The notes under the pieces were generated by a model, which was not told the DNA's origin, did not search any database, and saw only the letters and a program-made list of their open reading frames with translations. Of a DNA stretch of 22,021 nucleotides, positions 21,585 through 22,021 are shown piece after piece. The translations under genes and the position numbers were made by a program. This DNA comes from Bordetella parapertussis (GTDB taxonomy: Bacteria; Pseudomonadota; Gammaproteobacteria; Burkholderiales; Burkholderiaceae_A), in contig CAMCRF010000018.1 in the NCBI GenBank assembly GCA_945877235.1, positions 1-22,021 of the forward strand, given 5' to 3'. Each line of letters opens with the position of its first letter. Position 1 is the stretch's first letter.

Positions 21585-21653
21585 TTCCCTCTGGAATCCA
21601 TCGGACCTTTTCGGATGCCAGAGGATGCTACATTGGCTTCTAGGAGCCATTTT

Positions 21654-21687
21654 CTGAGGGATTCCATACGACGCTGGATGCCCTCAG
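21654..21687. other. Hairpin between int and ssrA
   Basis: Inverted repeat CTGAGGG (21654-21660) and CCCTCAG (21681-21687), extended by TCCA/TGGA inside with two mismatches. On the plus strand it is followed by ATTACTTTTT, which is terminator-like but points toward ssrA. On the minus strand, the direction of ssrA and int, no T-run follows, so it would not obviously stop tmRNA transcription. It may bind Int or Xis or mark an RNA processing end. Confidence 0.4.
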
Positions 21688-21696
21688 ATTACTTTT

Positions 21697-21719
21697 TGGT
21701 GGAGCCGGCGGGAATCGAA
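21697..21719. repeat. attR: 3' end of ssrA (core site)
   Basis: Right copy of the 23-base direct repeat, forming the true 3' end of tmRNA on the minus strand. It is identical to 15720-15742. Strand exchange must occur within this segment. Confidence 0.9.
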
Positions 21720-21937
21720 CCCGCGTCCGCAAGTCTTCCAAAGACAGTTCTACATACTTAGTCGCTTTACTTGGATTTAACCGAACTGATTAGCCAAACG
21801 ACAGGCCGGCAGTCAGCGATCCGCTTGTTTTAGGCACCCAACCCACGGCTTGAGGGGTGACGATCTGATGTGAATGACACTGCTGCGGGTTTTACCCCGC
21901 CTGGCCCATCAGAGAACCAGTGCAGCGCCCGCCGGGT

Positions 21938-21970
21938 TTAAGCGGCGAGAGCGAAACGCTCGTCGTTGGC
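21938..21970 (-). other. tmRNA proteolysis-tag reading frame
   Basis: Within ssrA the frame GCC AAC GAC GAG CGT TTC and onward codes ANDERFALAA followed by TAA. With the alanine carried by tmRNA, the added tag ends in LAA, the ClpXP/ClpAP signal. The tag sequence is typical of Burkholderiales and is the best taxonomic marker in the window. Confidence 0.93.
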
Positions 21971-22021
21971 GTTTATTAATGTCCGAATGGATTTACGAGG
22001 GAATCGGTCCTCGGTATGCCC

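Larger units (their letters stand above)
15720..21719. mobile_element. Integrative genomic island in ssrA
   Basis: About 6.0 kb bounded by the 23-bp ssrA-derived direct repeats. It carries an ssrA-proximal tyrosine integrase reading away from ssrA, an AlpA-type regulator, a RepA-like ATPase, a DUF5681 protein, two small proteins and three unknown cargo genes. Base composition is visibly more AT-rich than the flanking host genes, especially 15743-16540. No structural phage, conjugation, transposase or known defence gene is recognised. It resembles small satellite- or plasmid-like integrative elements that depend on a helper or on occasional excision. Confidence 0.88.
21697..22021 (-). ncRNA. 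ssrA: tmRNA (partial, 5' end beyond window)
   Basis: Transfer-messenger RNA that rescues stalled ribosomes. The minus strand ends in a tRNA-like T-arm and acceptor (GGGTTCGATTCCCGCCGGC, then TCCACCA) with encoded CCA at 21697. The reading frame for the degradation tag lies at 21938-21970 and encodes ANDERFALAA plus TAA. Pseudoknot-rich sequence fills the space between. The 5' strand of the acceptor is outside the window. The 3' end is where the island has integrated; the sequence restored by the island keeps the mature RNA intact. Confidence 0.95.

Overview
The window reads as a chromosomal segment of a betaproteobacterium, most likely order Burkholderiales. The tmRNA tag encoded near the right edge is ANDERFALAA, the type common in that group, and the host genes are GC-rich. 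The order D-2-hydroxyacid oxidase, ompA-like, ubiG, gph, followed by a putative 6S RNA, also fits. The genus cannot be fixed from the sequence alone.

Left part (1-4934). A partial putative 6S RNA lies at the edge on the minus strand. Four minus-strand genes (FAD-linked oxidase, OmpA-like protein, UbiG, phosphoglycolate phosphatase) overlap one another by 4 bases each and form one translationally coupled operon. Two plus-strand genes of unknown function encode a polytopic membrane protein and a single-pass membrane protein.

Centre (4927-9652). This is the most notable locus. A RidA-family gene is followed by egtD, an EgtB-type gene (senA), a GT-B glycosyltransferase (senB) and a selD homologue (senC). 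Together they encode a complete predicted route from histidine and selenide to selenoneine. EgtD makes hercynine, SenC makes selenophosphate, SenB makes a selenosugar, and SenA joins hercynine to the selenosugar and releases selenoneine. The genes alternate strand and are packed with overlapping 3' ends and almost touching 5' ends. The pathway was described in 2022 in other bacteria; this arrangement is what deserves attention here.

Right of it (9651-14828) come a lipoprotein, a membrane-anchored thioredoxin-like protein, a GNAT acetyltransferase, tRNA-Lys(TTT), an MFS transporter, and a two-gene operon of a PQQ-type sugar dehydrogenase and an MmgE/PrpD protein. A Doc-type toxin with a ribbon-helix-helix-like antitoxin and a palindromic operator follows (14933-15587).

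Far right (15720-21719). A genomic island of about 6 kb sits in the 3' end of ssrA (tmRNA). It is bounded by 23-bp direct repeats of the ssrA end, has paired arm-type repeats just inside both ends, and carries an ssrA-proximal tyrosine integrase. Its core is an overlapping operon: AlpA regulator, 43-aa Cys-rich protein, RepA-like ATPase, DUF5681 protein and a 58-aa protein. This operon is preceded by a DnaA box and hairpins that look like a replication or control region. The cargo is two unknown envelope-type proteins and a lipoprotein. Insertion moved ssrA's apparent terminator about 6 kb away. The element looks like a plasmid- or satellite-type integrative element; no known defence system was recognised in it.
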